Positions 26,901 through 35,914 of a stretch of 64,000 nucleotides of DNA are shown here, piece by piece; the stretch's first letter is position 1; each line of letters begins with the position of its first letter. The notes beneath the pieces are model-generated. The model worked only from the letters and a program-made list of their open reading frames with translations, was not told the DNA's origin and ran no database searches. The translations under genes were made by a program, and so were the position numbers. Origin of the DNA: Lentisphaera araneosa HTCC2155 (lineage in GTDB: Bacteria > Verrucomicrobiota > Lentisphaeria > Lentisphaerales > Lentisphaeraceae); NCBI RefSeq assembly GCF_000170755.1, contig NZ_ABCK01000020.1:33207-97206 (forward strand), read 5' to 3'.

Positions 26901-27724
26901 GCAACACCAGCTCCGCGCGCTGGTGGCCAGCGCTGATAGAGGCCCCCCATGTCGCCGGAACCCCATTTATCTTTTCCGTATGAATCTAAAATTTGAATTT
27001 CATAACGGCCCATGAAGTAGACCCCCGCGTTGGATTTTTCTGCTAGCATGAATTCTAGGTGAAACTCAATATCTTTGTAGTGCTTCTTAGTGGAGATGTT
27101 GTTGGTCTTGCCTTTGCGGCCATTGATGAGCATACCTTCGCCTTCTTCCGTGACGATGAGTTTTCTTCTCTTAGCTTTTGCCGAAGCAATATTTTCCCAG
27201 CCGCCAGGCTTAAAAAAGAGGTCTCGAAGGGTTTTAGCCTTTTGTTCGGGTAATTTGACTTCGAGTTTTCCCGTAGCTAAATAATCAATGTTCACGCATT
27301 TATGAGTGGAGTCCTTCATTTGTAAAGAGATAGTATTTTCGCCTTTTTTAAGAGGGACTTTGACAAAATGATCACTCCAGACTTTCCAGCCTTCCGTGGC
27401 TGGCATGGTGATTATTTGTGTTTGTCCATTGATGGTGAGCTTTAATTCTGCGTCGCCAAAACCAGCGGAATAACGGAAAGTGATTACCTGCTCCCCGGCT
27501 TTATCTGATTGAGCTTTAAAAGTGAGTATGCCTTTGTTATTGTTATAAAAGCCAGCGGCAAAGCCAGTGCTAGAAAATCCAAGGTGGTTGTGCTCATGAG
27601 TGACTTTGTCGCGATGTGCGTCCTCGGCTTCATAGATGACGGGACTTTGCGTTTTGGCAGATACGAGTGTACCGAAGGTCAAAAGCAGTAAACTTCCTAG
27701 GACTTGACTTGTTTTTATCTTCAT
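23966..27724 (-). CDS. Secreted CBM - DUF1080 - cytochrome c - beta-propeller protein
   Basis: A 1252-residue exported protein (signal peptide to about residue 23). Domains in order: a carbohydrate-binding-like module of the CBM6/35 type (30-153, starting YEAEDA), DUF1080/3-keto-disaccharide hydrolase-type domain (about 165-365), a c-type cytochrome with haem motif CIECH (406-410) and a distal Met segment (LPIMPIF), a middle domain, and a C-terminal propeller resembling PVC membrane-bound dehydrogenase domains (FEPLGIEF, DSDGDNWAD). Such fusions are typical of Planctomycetes and Lentisphaerae and are thought to oxidise or bind glycans. The true substrate is unknown. It is divergent from the sigma/kinase pair, whose kinase carries the same CBM-like domain. 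Confidence 0.82.
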   Translation of the reverse strand: MKIKTSQVLGSLLLLTFGTLVSAKTQSPVIYEAEDAHRDKVTHEHNHLGFSSTGFAAGFYNNNKGILTFKAQSDKAGEQVITFRYSAGFGDAELKLTINGQTQIITMPATEGWKVWSDHFVKVPLKKGENTISLQMKDSTHKCVNIDYLATGKLEVKLPEQKAKTLRDLFFKPGGWENIASAKAKRRKLIVTEEGEGMLINGRKGKTNNISTKKHYKDIEFHLEFMLAEKSNAGVYFMGRYEIQILDSYGKDKWGSGDMGGLYQRWPPARGAGVAAKVNAAKKPGEWQTMDAVFRAPRFDEKTGKRISQAYFKEVKINGQVVQENLYAVGPTRSSQFNDEAPKGPIMIQGDHGPIAIRKMTVKEIDLESTKTKELTADEQRPLAKNGEAMVEMVAMGKGIFQNKGCIECHNTTTDNEFVKTGPAIYGIFQKKPISIKVLESAEKHLVDFPADKSYLYQSLREPTAHLSLNVNDSNKPHLPIMPIFTPETLKDSEIEAIYHYLLTLNEEKNAGPKVSWLNKPSDQYNIWKDRGSVIVQNRPRIQRTNIPGTSARTYFVGLPGNLNYSFDQRTMGISMIWNGPFVSINGMMNGRGKPSAIGDKAIKWTQGTSDFFTPYLASGKLLDRSWAEPAKADYHYVYKTLHFEGDFLEEVRKLDSKFISVETKKGQIPKFHYEVEGNRLDLTFEVQKNNSIKAIFNAQLKRDLSLNVPTSNFTDFKASAGSIEGNKWTLPAGTHKNIIFTAKRKAQFKKIHTAGVNSAPAENLNGQKIKWSKAPDTEQKKAGMDSAYTLHNAEAPKDIHGRTQLFEPLGIEFLNKDIAFVTTRTAGIWKVVKDEWFLFSEGHYDSLSVLIESENSIVIGEKPGLTRLIDSDGDNWADKRENVSDHFRFCGNYHEYLYGPIPYKGGYLYNLNLTHNLPFNYKAGGAFMGTGGGLKGWMCYVDKDGNFSTFANGFRSPAGLSLSPNKEIIYTENQGEYVGTSKVFKVEKGKFYGNPTGLVDLPGVNFKSKEIQWDNVKAKRETAMILLPHNKVMNAPGNPTWDLTKGAFGPFEGQMFLGDQTQSCIYRIATETINGVEQGVALPFANKLASGVMRLTFNPKDNSLWVGQTGRGWRAQGGAESSLQKITFSGETPNAIHTVKVTPKGFDIHFTKAQDSKNFGAINASSWYYEDSPKYGSPEKGSRSENISSINWSADQKTCSIQFKDFKVDDIKGTNKSARVYYLDLNKTSFGKAVGPFLSKAYYTVNSIPKN

Positions 27725-27884
27725 GGCTTTCCTTATAAATTGATTTTTGAATTTACTTTGTTCCCTTATGTAAGTGCAAGTAAGATTTCATTTCTTTACA
27801 GCCATGAGAAAATTTATGTTATTTTTTTGCGCAGAGTGCAATTAAAGTTGTATACTGCATGTAATTAGCTAGGATTTACAGAAG

Positions 27885-28481
27885 ATGACGGATCAATATA
27901 ATACGAGAAAAACGCTTCTTATGAGAGCGAAGGATCCGAACGATCAATTAGCCTGGAATGAATTTGTGGAGTACTACGCTGGCTTCATCCAAATGCTACT
28001 CCACAAGATGGATATCCCTCATCAGATTCACGATGACCTGAAACAAGAAGTACTTTTGAAGATCTGGAAATCATTACAGCAATATGAAGTGCGTGAAGGT
28101 GCCAAGTTTAGAGCTTGGTTAGGAGTGGTAATTCGTCATGCTATTTTGGCTTATATGCGTTCTTATCGAAAGCGGGAGAATCGTGAATTGTCTTTGTCGC
28201 TTGCTGATTTAGAAGAAGAAAGTGAAAACTCCAGTCGAATTGATGAGCTCATTAATGATGAGTGGGTCAATTATATGGTGAATCACGTCATTGAGCATTT
28301 GCGACAGTTCTTTTCAGGCAAGGCAATCGACGTTTTTCTATTGAGTTCAAAAGGCATGAAAACAAAAGAGATCAGCGAGAAATTGGATGTTCCCGCCAAT
28401 ACAGTTTATGTCTTGCGCAATCGAGTGAAAGATCGTTTGCTGAAAGAAATGAATAAGTTACGTGCGAGCTTAGAATTTTGA
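27885..28481 (+). CDS. ECF-type RNA polymerase sigma factor
   Basis: A 198-residue sigma-70 family protein with region 2 (WNEFVEYYAGFIQMLL, DDLKQEVLLKIWKSLQQY, FRAWLGVVIRHAILAYMR) and region 4 helix-turn-helix (MKTKEISEKLDVPANTVYVLRNR). It belongs to the ECF groups found beside Ser/Thr kinases in PVC bacteria. The kinase gene starts one base after its stop codon. It probably directs transcription of nearby genes in response to the kinase; the divergent secreted protein at 27724 is a candidate target, with a 160-base shared promoter region. Confidence 0.93.
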   Translation: MTDQYNTRKTLLMRAKDPNDQLAWNEFVEYYAGFIQMLLHKMDIPHQIHDDLKQEVLLKIWKSLQQYEVREGAKFRAWLGVVIRHAILAYMRSYRKRENRELSLSLADLEEESENSSRIDELINDEWVNYMVNHVIEHLRQFFSGKAIDVFLLSSKGMKTKEISEKLDVPANTVYVLRNRVKDRLLKEMNKLRASLEF

Positions 28482-28482
28482 T

Positions 28483-30810
28483 ATGAGCGATTTTTTATCA
28501 CTGTATGAGGAGGCGGAGAGTTATGATGAAACACAAGAAGTGACTTCGCTCTTGTGTGACCAATTACCACAGACAGCAGATAAATTCACTGATGAAACCG
28601 TGATAGCTACGGGAGGTATGAAAAAGATTTCTAAAGTCTTTTGTAATAGTACTCACCGTTACGTAGCCAAAGCGACTCTTAATGAACCTTCTAAATTTGA
28701 GTTGCGCGATGCCTTTATTAGAGAGGCGCGACTCACGTCTCTGCTAGATCACCCGAATATAATTAAGATCTACCAGATCGCCTTATCCGATGAGGGTGAG
28801 CCCTTTTTTACCATGGAATTAAAGACGGGTTCAAGCCTACAAGACTACATTCAGCTAGATCGTAAGCAAAATATTCTCTTGGGGATTTACGTAAAGATTT
28901 GTGATGCGATATCCTATGCCCATTCGAGAAAAATTTTACATTTAGACCTTAAGCCAGATAATGTGCAAGTCGGAGAGTACGGTGAAGTAATCGTGTGTGA
29001 TTGGGGCTTGGGAAAGATCCTCACTAGGAAAGATGCCGGAGAAGAAACATCGGCCTACCAAGTTGATGCAGACATGCTCAATCATTGTACGATGTATGGC
29101 GAAGCGAAAGGGACACCAGCTTACATGGCCCCCGAGCAATTGGAAGGTAAGAATAAGAATGAGCAGACCGATATTTATGCTTTGGGAGCTTTGCTGTATA
29201 CTCTACTTGTTCCCGATCGTTTAAAAGGGAAGAGTTTAGATGAGCGCCTAGCGCAAAGTCGTTTAGGTGATCTTCAGGGGCTGAGTAGTGCGGATCTGCC
29301 CAAGAGCCTAAGTGCGGTAATCGCAAAGGCGATGTCAGTTGACTGTGGAGATCGTTATAAATCGGTTGAAGATTTAAAAAATGATATAGAGCGTTACCTC
29401 AATAGTTACCCAACTTTTGCCCAAGAAGCCGGCCTTTTGACTCAGCTTAGTTTTTTATGGCGCCGCAATAAGTATGTGAGTTTAGTGCTGACGAGTTCAT
29501 GCATGGTGATTATCATTTCTTTGTTGTTGTTCCTGCAAGAAATTAAACAAAGTGAGAGTGATACTCTGCAGGCTTTAGAAAAATCTGAGAGCTACGCATC
29601 GGAGCTTGAGAAGACCTTAAAAGAAAACAAAAATTTGGAAGAATCCATAAGTCGGATGCCCAAAAAAATTGTGGATCGAATTTTTTCGGATAATCAAAAA
29701 TATCGAGATTATCAATTGCTCATGACTCCGAAAGTTTCGCTTGAAAGATCGAGCCGTTATTTAGAGGCAGCTTATGAAACGACACCGGGCGATATCTACC
29801 TTGTTAGAGCCTTGGCAGCTAACTATTTTATTTCACTCAACTATCCGAAATTTGTGAATTTTTATAAGAAACATTCGAAAGAACTCATCTTTTATGCGCC
29901 TTATGTGGATAAGTATCTTACTGGACGAGATCTTACTGTTCAAGCAAATTATGATGAGTTTGTGGCGATGGTGAATTTTGCGAAACGCTTGCCGGTTTTG
30001 ATGGAGTTGCTCATCGCCTATAATGCTGAAAGTTTTAATCAGGAGGAGAGCTTTCCTAAACTGATTTCTTCTTTGATTACTTCCTATTATCATGAAAACC
30101 ATAAGGTAGAAATTGGTCTTAATGATTATAAGCTGGATCTTTGGGGTCCACAGCTCAAGTACATGACTTCTCCGATTACTCAGTTGAGCCTTTTGCGTTA
30201 CTTAGATTTTAAAGATTTATTTGTAGCGGATAATTCAATTACCGATGCCAATGAGTTCGCAGGCTTGAACTTGCGTAGTCTTTATTTACAACATACTAAA
30301 ATTAAAGATTTGCGCCCTTTGTTGACTTTGCCAAGCCTCGATCATGTGACCATTAATGATGGCCAAGTTCCAAAAGAACAATTGGAAAGTTTTTCTCGTC
30401 GTTTCACGAAAGATTTAGTTGAAATCTATCCTGCCAGCCAAGCTGAATATACAGGTGGCGTGAAAACCAATTTTGATCATATCAATTACACATCGAGCAA
30501 GTTTTTGGATGGTTTTTTTATGAATATAGATGGGAAGGTGAAGTTTGAATTAAATGCAGAAAAAGCTGGTGAGGAGCTTATTACCATTCGCTACTCTGCA
30601 GGTCACGATGATGCGGTTATTTTGTTTGGCGTCAATGGAGTCGAGCAGGAACTCATTCTCAAATCGACTAAAAAGTGGACGCGTTGGAGTACTTATACCT
30701 TGCCCGTAAAGTTAAATCAGGGTGAGAATAGGATTACTTTGAGGATGAAGTTTCGGACAAGGAACTGCATTAACTTGGATTACTTATCACGTAAAGTTAA
30801 AACGGATTAG
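28483..30810 (+). CDS. Membrane Ser/Thr kinase with extracytoplasmic CBM-like domain
   Basis: A 775-residue Hanks-type kinase. The N-terminal kinase domain (about 40-310) has ATGGMKK as glycine loop, VAKATL with Lys63, HLDLKPDN (153-160) as the catalytic loop (HLD instead of HRD), DWG (173-175, for DFG), and GTPAYMAPEQ. One membrane helix follows at 331-351. The outer part contains a short coiled coil, a tetratricopeptide-like region, a leucine-rich segment (LRSLYLQHTKIKDLRPLLTL), and a C-terminal CBM6/35-like domain (about 655-775) that matches the one in the divergent secreted protein (RYSAG, GEN..I.L.MK, C.N.DYL). It likely senses an extracellular sugar and signals to the adjacent sigma factor. 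Confidence 0.88.
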   Translation: MSDFLSLYEEAESYDETQEVTSLLCDQLPQTADKFTDETVIATGGMKKISKVFCNSTHRYVAKATLNEPSKFELRDAFIREARLTSLLDHPNIIKIYQIALSDEGEPFFTMELKTGSSLQDYIQLDRKQNILLGIYVKICDAISYAHSRKILHLDLKPDNVQVGEYGEVIVCDWGLGKILTRKDAGEETSAYQVDADMLNHCTMYGEAKGTPAYMAPEQLEGKNKNEQTDIYALGALLYTLLVPDRLKGKSLDERLAQSRLGDLQGLSSADLPKSLSAVIAKAMSVDCGDRYKSVEDLKNDIERYLNSYPTFAQEAGLLTQLSFLWRRNKYVSLVLTSSCMVIIISLLLFLQEIKQSESDTLQALEKSESYASELEKTLKENKNLEESISRMPKKIVDRIFSDNQKYRDYQLLMTPKVSLERSSRYLEAAYETTPGDIYLVRALAANYFISLNYPKFVNFYKKHSKELIFYAPYVDKYLTGRDLTVQANYDEFVAMVNFAKRLPVLMELLIAYNAESFNQEESFPKLISSLITSYYHENHKVEIGLNDYKLDLWGPQLKYMTSPITQLSLLRYLDFKDLFVADNSITDANEFAGLNLRSLYLQHTKIKDLRPLLTLPSLDHVTINDGQVPKEQLESFSRRFTKDLVEIYPASQAEYTGGVKTNFDHINYTSSKFLDGFFMNIDGKVKFELNAEKAGEELITIRYSAGHDDAVILFGVNGVEQELILKSTKKWTRWSTYTLPVKLNQGENRITLRMKFRTRNCINLDYLSRKVKTD

Positions 30811-30852
30811 GACCACCTATGCTTCATCATAGTTGACCGAAAATGGGCAACA

Positions 30853-30882
30853 AAAAACCCGAGCCATTCGACTCGGGTTTTT
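30853..30882. terminator. Bidirectional terminator between kinase and fusA
   Basis: Stem AAAAACCCGAG / CTCGGGTTTTT with an 8-base loop, between convergent genes. T-runs occur on both strands. Confidence 0.85.
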
Positions 30883-30901
30883 CTAAAGAATGATGCTTAG
30901 A

Positions 30902-32992
30902 TTATTTTTTCTTCTCAGCAAATTCTTTTACGAGTTGGTCATGGAGAGTCTTAGGTACTTTAGAGTACTTAGCGAATTCCATTGTGTACTCAGCTTTACC
31001 CTGAGTCATAGAACGTAGCTGACCAACATAACCGAACATTTCTGAAAGAGGCACTTCAGCAGCGATCTTACAGAATGCTTCGTCTTCAGTTGTACCAGTG
31101 ATGATACCACGACGTGAGTTAAGGTTACCCATTACAGTACCTTGGAACTCAGTTGGAGTTTCAATGTCAACTAACATGATTGGCTCAAGGATGACTGGGT
31201 TAGCTCTAGCATAAGCTTCGCGGAAAGCACCACGTGCAGCTAGTTGGAAAGAGATGTCGTCCGAGTCAACGTTGTGGTAAGCGCCGTCTTGGAGGTCAAC
31301 CATTACGTTTACAACTGGGAAACCAATAAGAGCACCCTCTTTGAGGCAGCCAGCGAAACCTTTTTCACAAGAACTGATGTATTCTTTAGGAATGTTACCA
31401 CCAGTTACGTTGTTCTCCATTACGAACTCGCCTTCAGTAGATTTGAGGGCACCAACAACTTTACCGTACTGACCACGACCACCAGACTGCTTCTTGTGTG
31501 AGTAGTCGAAAGGTGAGTCTTGCTCGATTGATTCACGGTAAGCTACCTGAGGTTGTCCAACTTCGAGATCAACTTTGTATTCACGCTTCATACGTTCAAC
31601 GTAGATTTCGAGGTGAAGTTCACCCATACCAGAGATGATTGTTTCACCAGATTCTTCGTCAACGCGAACGCGGAAAGTTGGGTCTTCTTTACCGAAACGG
31701 TTAAGAGCCTTAGAAAGGTTACCAGCAGTCTTACGGTCTTGTAAGATGAGTGTCATGTCGATCACTGGAGCAGGAACGAACATAGAAGTCATGTTGTAGC
31801 TAAGCTCACCATTAGTGAAAGTAGTACCAGTCGCACAGTCAATACCAAATACAGCGATGATGTCACCAGCTTCTGCAACAGAGATATCTTCTGTGTCAGC
31901 AGAGTGAACGCGCATGAGACGACCAACAGTGTGTTTTTTGCCATTAGTCATATTGATCATTGTATCGCCCTTAGCGATTTTACCTTGGTAAATACGCATG
32001 TAAGAGAGCTGACCATAAGCACCGTCTTCAAGTTTGAAGATGTACCCAACGAAATCTTTGCTTGCATCTGATTCAAGAGTTACAGGCTCTTCATCATTAT
32101 CGAGGTCGAAAGCTACGTTTTCAACATCGTAAGGTGAAGGGAGGTAAAGTGAAACAGCGTGAAGAAGCTTTTGAACACCAACGTTTTTGTAAGCAGAACC
32201 ACAGAAAACAGGAGTAAGTTCGAGTGAAAGAACGCCTTTACGAGCAGCGGCATTAACCATGTCTTCTGGTGCGTCGTTGCCTTCCATAACGAGTTCCATA
32301 AGGTCATCGTCATACTCAGCAAGTGCTTCGAGGAGTTCTTCGCGTTTTTCAGTAGCGTGGTCGAGGAGATCTGCAGGAACTTCGCCTTCAGTTACGTTTT
32401 CGCCATTTTCGCCTTCGAAGATGAAAGAACGCATTTTAACGAGGTCAACCACACCTTTAAGTTCTGACTCAGCACCGATTGGTACTTGGAACATAATAGC
32501 GTTGTGGCCGAGCTTAGTACGGAGCTGCTCAGTTACGATGTAAGGAGAAGAACCAGGGTTATCGAGTTTGTTAACGAAAGCAATACGTGGAACGTTATAA
32601 CGCTTCATCTGACGGTCAACAGTGATAGACTGAGACTGAACGCCTGAAGTACCACAAAGAACGAGGATAGCACCGTCAAGTACACGGAGTGAACGCTCTA
32701 CTTCAATAGTGAAGTCAACGTGACCAGGAGTATCAATAATGTTAATATTGATTTCGTTGCCGCGGTCATCTTCCCACTGAGCGAACGTACAAGCAGAAGT
32801 AATAGTGATACCCTTCTCTTTTTCGAGCTCCATGTGGTCCATAGTTGCGCCAACACCATCTTTACCACGTACTTCGTGGATAGCGTGGATACGGCCAGTG
32901 TAAAAGAGAATACGCTCGGTAAGTGTAGTTTTACCAGAGTCAATGTGTGCAGAAATACCGATATTTCTTACATTGTCGAGTGGTCTAGACAT
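30902..32992 (-). CDS. fusA: Elongation factor G, EFG1 (spd/mitochondrial-like type)
   Basis: A 696-residue translational GTPase. P-loop [20 protein letters not shown]2 region [24 protein letters not shown] and FVNKLDNPG are present. The stretch [19 protein letters not shown] is like mitochondrial EFG1 and the spirochaete/planctomycete/deltaproteobacterial spdEFG1, not the standard EF-G (which has AHIDAGKTTT and TGVNYKIGEVHEG-type wording). In those systems EFG1 performs translocation and a second factor does ribosome recycling. It is not in a str operon here; it stands alone. Confidence 0.95.
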   Translation of the reverse strand: MSRPLDNVRNIGISAHIDSGKTTLTERILFYTGRIHAIHEVRGKDGVGATMDHMELEKEKGITITSACTFAQWEDDRGNEININIIDTPGHVDFTIEVERSLRVLDGAILVLCGTSGVQSQSITVDRQMKRYNVPRIAFVNKLDNPGSSPYIVTEQLRTKLGHNAIMFQVPIGAESELKGVVDLVKMRSFIFEGENGENVTEGEVPADLLDHATEKREELLEALAEYDDDLMELVMEGNDAPEDMVNAAARKGVLSLELTPVFCGSAYKNVGVQKLLHAVSLYLPSPYDVENVAFDLDNDEEPVTLESDASKDFVGYIFKLEDGAYGQLSYMRIYQGKIAKGDTMINMTNGKKHTVGRLMRVHSADTEDISVAEAGDIIAVFGIDCATGTTFTNGELSYNMTSMFVPAPVIDMTLILQDRKTAGNLSKALNRFGKEDPTFRVRVDEESGETIISGMGELHLEIYVERMKREYKVDLEVGQPQVAYRESIEQDSPFDYSHKKQSGGRGQYGKVVGALKSTEGEFVMENNVTGGNIPKEYISSCEKGFAGCLKEGALIGFPVVNVMVDLQDGAYHNVDSDDISFQLAARGAFREAYARANPVILEPIMLVDIETPTEFQGTVMGNLNSRRGIITGTTEDEAFCKIAAEVPLSEMFGYVGQLRSMTQGKAEYTMEFAKYSKVPKTLHDQLVKEFAEKKK

Positions 32993-33181
32993 AATCGTCA
33001 GTTCCTTTTTAATGTTTTGTTATTCAAAATATTTACATCTATATATAGACGTTAAAAATCGCCTGTGAATGTAAACCGATTTCTAGCCCTTGCAAATTGA
33101 AAATTTCGCTCTTTCTTAAAATCACTTTAAAAGCCGAAAATGAGCTGAGTTCCAAGACTTAATATTGAAGAGAGATTAGTT

Positions 33182-33952
33182 ATGCTTTGTGTTGTTTCCC
33201 CTGCGAAAACTCTAGATTACGAGAGCCAGGTTCCTACCGAAAAATTTAGTCAGCCCAAGTTTGTGGTTGAAGCTGAAGAGTTGATTAAAGAGCTACGTAA
33301 GCTGAATGCTGCGGATGTGGCAAAGTTAATGAAGTTAAGTGAAAAACTTGCGACGCTCAATGAAATGCGTTTCCATGAGTGGAATACAGATCACGTTTTA
33401 CCGGCGGCGCGTCAGGCCGTCTTTGCCTTCAAGGGTGATGTCTATACGGGGATGGATCCATATGTCTTTAATGAAAAAGAAGTTGATTTGGCCAATAAGC
33501 ACCTGCGAATTTTGTCGGGACTTTACGGTTTATTGAAGCCGATGGATTTAATTCATCCCTACCGATTAGAGATGGGGACAAAATTTGCGAATGCGAAGGG
33601 CGCAAACCTCTACGAGTTTTGGGGGGAGAAAATTACTGACGCTATTAACGCTGACTTAGAGGCAGGTGGCCATAGTCATTTTGTGAACCTTGCGTCCAAC
33701 GAATACTTTAAGTCAGTGAAGAAAAAGAATTTAGCTCGTCCGATGATCGAAGTGGATTTTCTCGACTGGAAAACGGATAAATATAAAATCATCTCCTTCT
33801 ATGCAAAAAAAGCTCGCGGCATGATGGCTGCCTATATTATTAAAAATGATCTGACGAACCCAGAAGATCTGATGCAGTTCGATACGGCAGGTTATGGCTA
33901 TTGCCCAGAACGTAGTACAGAAGATAAGTACATTTTTACCCGTAAGCAGTAA
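33182..33952 (+). CDS. yaaA: YaaA family peroxide-stress protein
   Basis: A 256-residue YaaA (UPF0246). Signature: VVSPAKTLDYES at the start, HPYRLEMGTK in the middle, VNLASNEYFKSV, and the C-terminal FYAKKARGMMAAYII. In Escherichia coli YaaA lowers free iron under peroxide stress and binds DNA. Its stop codon overlaps the next ATG (TAATG) so it is translationally coupled to the cupin gene. AGAG occurs shortly before ATG. Confidence 0.94.
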   Translation: MLCVVSPAKTLDYESQVPTEKFSQPKFVVEAEELIKELRKLNAADVAKLMKLSEKLATLNEMRFHEWNTDHVLPAARQAVFAFKGDVYTGMDPYVFNEKEVDLANKHLRILSGLYGLLKPMDLIHPYRLEMGTKFANAKGANLYEFWGEKITDAINADLEAGGHSHFVNLASNEYFKSVKKKNLARPMIEVDFLDWKTDKYKIISFYAKKARGMMAAYIIKNDLTNPEDLMQFDTAGYGYCPERSTEDKYIFTRKQ

Positions 33953-34278
33953 TGAACCTTTTTGCCGATATTCCTCAGGATTTACCTGAAGAGTTATTTA
34001 GTGAGGTTTTTAAAAACGAATCGCTTCGAATCGAACGAATCGTATCACAAGGGCATAGTTCAGATCCCGATTTTTGGTATGAACAAGATGAACATGAATG
34101 GGTCATCGTTTTACAGGGCGAGGCTGAGTTAGAGTATGCTGATGGAGCAGTCAAAAGGCTCCAGTCTGGTGACTATGTGTTAATACCAGCGACTTGTAAG
34201 CATAGAGTAAAATCAAGCTCAGTGGAGCCCAAATGTATTTGGTTGGCGCTTTTCTTTAAGGGTGATTTAAATGGATAA
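33952..34278 (+). CDS. Small cupin-domain protein
   Basis: A 108-residue single-domain cupin. EHEWVIVLQGEAELEY is cupin motif 1 and GDYVLIPATCKHRV motif 2; metal-binding His residues are partly kept. The ligand is unknown. It overlaps yaaA by one base and the MEKHLA gene by eight, so the three form one operon. Confidence 0.87.
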   Translation: MNLFADIPQDLPEELFSEVFKNESLRIERIVSQGHSSDPDFWYEQDEHEWVIVLQGEAELEYADGAVKRLQSGDYVLIPATCKHRVKSSSVEPKCIWLALFFKGDLNG

Positions 34279-34723
34279 TTGGAAAGAGAGCCGGGTGCAA
34301 GCCGAGTTGATCTTTGCGAGTTACGCAAAGCTCTTGGGAAAGCCACTTTTGGAACTGACTTCCACAGATGATTTACTCGAGAAGATGTATTTTGCGGACT
34401 TCGCAATTCTATCTCACGGGACTCAAGATGATCCCATCTTTAATTTTGCGAATCAATTTGCTTTGGATAAGTTCGAGTTGACTTGGTTAGATATGCGCAA
34501 CTTGCCTTCGCGTTACTCCGCGGAAGCACCGAGTCGCGAAGAGCGCAAAGCACTTTTAGATCGCGTCACTCAGTATGGCTTTATTGATGATTATCAAGGC
34601 GTGCGTATTTCGTCGACAGGAAAGCGCTTTCTCATTAAGCAAGCGGTCGTTTGGAACCTAGTGGATGAGGAGGGAGTTTACCGCGGGCAAGCCGCGGCTT
34701 TCTCTCAATGTGAAGATCTTTAA
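34271..34723 (+). CDS. MEKHLA-domain protein
   Basis: A 150-residue protein made of one MEKHLA domain (PF08670), a PAS-like fold: DDLLEKMYFADFAILSHGT, PIFNFANQFALDKFEL, and LPSRYSAE are family motifs. Stand-alone bacterial and algal forms have no proven function; a ligand-sensing role is suggested by the fold. Two copies of the TTTGCG-N5-CGCAA palindrome lie within the coding sequence (near 34314 and 34390) and encode part of the protein. Confidence 0.88.
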   Translation: MDNWKESRVQAELIFASYAKLLGKPLLELTSTDDLLEKMYFADFAILSHGTQDDPIFNFANQFALDKFELTWLDMRNLPSRYSAEAPSREERKALLDRVTQYGFIDDYQGVRISSTGKRFLIKQAVVWNLVDEEGVYRGQAAAFSQCEDL

Positions 34724-34822
34724 TAGAGTCGGTAGTAGTTTTTTGGTTTACTTAATTTTTCAGTCCTGAGATCGCCAAGCTCCCGCTTGGCAGTTGCGGA
34801 CAAGAAAGTCGTTAAATTAGAA

Positions 34823-34898
34823 CCCATTAAGCCGAGCAGGAGCTCAGCGGTCCCATTAAGTCGAGCAGGAGCTCAGCGATCCCATTAAGCCGAACAGG
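34823..34898. repeat. Tandem 29-bp repeat, 2.6 copies
   Basis: Units at 34823-34851, 34852-34880 and a partial unit at 34881-34898, each starting CCCATTAAG and containing GAGCAGGAGCTCAGCG. The units differ at a few positions and have no spacers. A separate hairpin GCCAAGCTCCCGCTTGGC lies just upstream (about 34777-34794). The region sits between convergent genes with no other feature. Confidence 0.75.
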
Positions 34899-34936
34899 GC
34901 CTCTGGGGTTTGATATCTATACCGAGTATTTTTGAC

Positions 34937-35911
34937 TTAAAAAAGCTTTTTATACTTATGGCAATAAGGCGTCTTGCGATGCTTGAAGTAGTAGTCTTGG
35001 TGGTAGACTTCCGCAGGGTAAAAAATGGTGGCTTCTTTGAGCTCTGTTGCGGGTTTGAGGCCTTTGTCCTTGAGGGTTTTCATGAGCTTCTCAATTGTCG
35101 CTTTTTGTTCTTCATCGAAATAGAAGACTGCTGATAAATATTGACTGCCAATATCTGGTCCCTGACCATTAGTTTGTTCGGGATCATGTGTTTCGTAGTA
35201 GAGTTTTGCGAGGGTTTCAAAGTCAGTGACATCGGGATTATAAACAACTTCCACGGCTTCGTAATGACCTGTTAGGCCCGTGCAGATTTGTTTGTAAGTT
35301 GGTTTTTTGACATGGCCACCAATGTAGCCAGATGTGGCAGAGAGGACGCCGGGAGCTTGTTGAAGCCAGTATTCAGTTCCCCAGAAACATCCTGAAGCAA
35401 AAATGGCTTTCGCCGTTTTGGGACGAGGAACTACTTTTGGCATTTCTTCACCTTCTTTGACGAATTTCATTGAGAGTGAGTTAACGCAGTGACGCGTGTT
35501 CTTGGCAGTGAAGCCTTCGCCTAAAAAAACGTGACCGAGGTGGCCATCACAATTTTTGCAAAGAATTTCTGTACGACGACCATCCGCATCTGTTTCTCTT
35601 CTTACTGCATCTTTGATTTCATCGTCAAAACTGGGCCATCCACAGCGAGAGTCGAACTTGGAGTCAGATTTATAGAGAGGGGCGTTGCATTTTCTGCAGA
35701 TATAAGTGCCTTTAGCTTTGTTTTTATTGTATTCGCCTGTGAAGGGACGTTCAGTGCCTTTTTGTTCGATGACATAGGCTTCTTCGGGGGTGAGCTTGTT
35801 GTAAGACATGATTTCTTTTCCTTTATCGGGAGAATCTGTTTTTTTTGTTTCAGCAAAGCAAAAGCTTTGGATGAAAAAGAGGGAGCTAATGAGGATTAAG
35901 AGTTTATTCAT
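34937..35911 (-). CDS. msrAB: Secreted methionine sulphoxide reductase MsrB-MsrA fusion
   Basis: A 324-residue exported protein (signal peptide to about residue 21). The N-terminal half is MsrB: zinc Cys pairs ICRKCNAPL and CKNCDGHLG, catalytic RHCVNS. The C-terminal half is MsrA: GCFWGTEYWLQ with the catalytic Cys, GQGPDIGSQYLS, and YHQDYY. The fusion repairs both R and S sulphoxides of oxidised proteins in the periplasm. The order is B then A, the reverse of many fusions (A then B). It lies three bases after the receiver/DUF4388 gene stop, so they are co-transcribed. Confidence 0.95.
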   Translation of the reverse strand: MNKLLILISSLFFIQSFCFAETKKTDSPDKGKEIMSYNKLTPEEAYVIEQKGTERPFTGEYNKNKAKGTYICRKCNAPLYKSDSKFDSRCGWPSFDDEIKDAVRRETDADGRRTEILCKNCDGHLGHVFLGEGFTAKNTRHCVNSLSMKFVKEGEEMPKVVPRPKTAKAIFASGCFWGTEYWLQQAPGVLSATSGYIGGHVKKPTYKQICTGLTGHYEAVEVVYNPDVTDFETLAKLYYETHDPEQTNGQGPDIGSQYLSAVFYFDEEQKATIEKLMKTLKDKGLKPATELKEATIFYPAEVYHQDYYFKHRKTPYCHKYKKLF

Positions 35912-35914
35912 AAA

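Noticed and set aside
34823..34898. CRISPR-like direct repeats of 29 bases
   Set aside because: Copies touch each other without spacers, and are only 2.6 in number.
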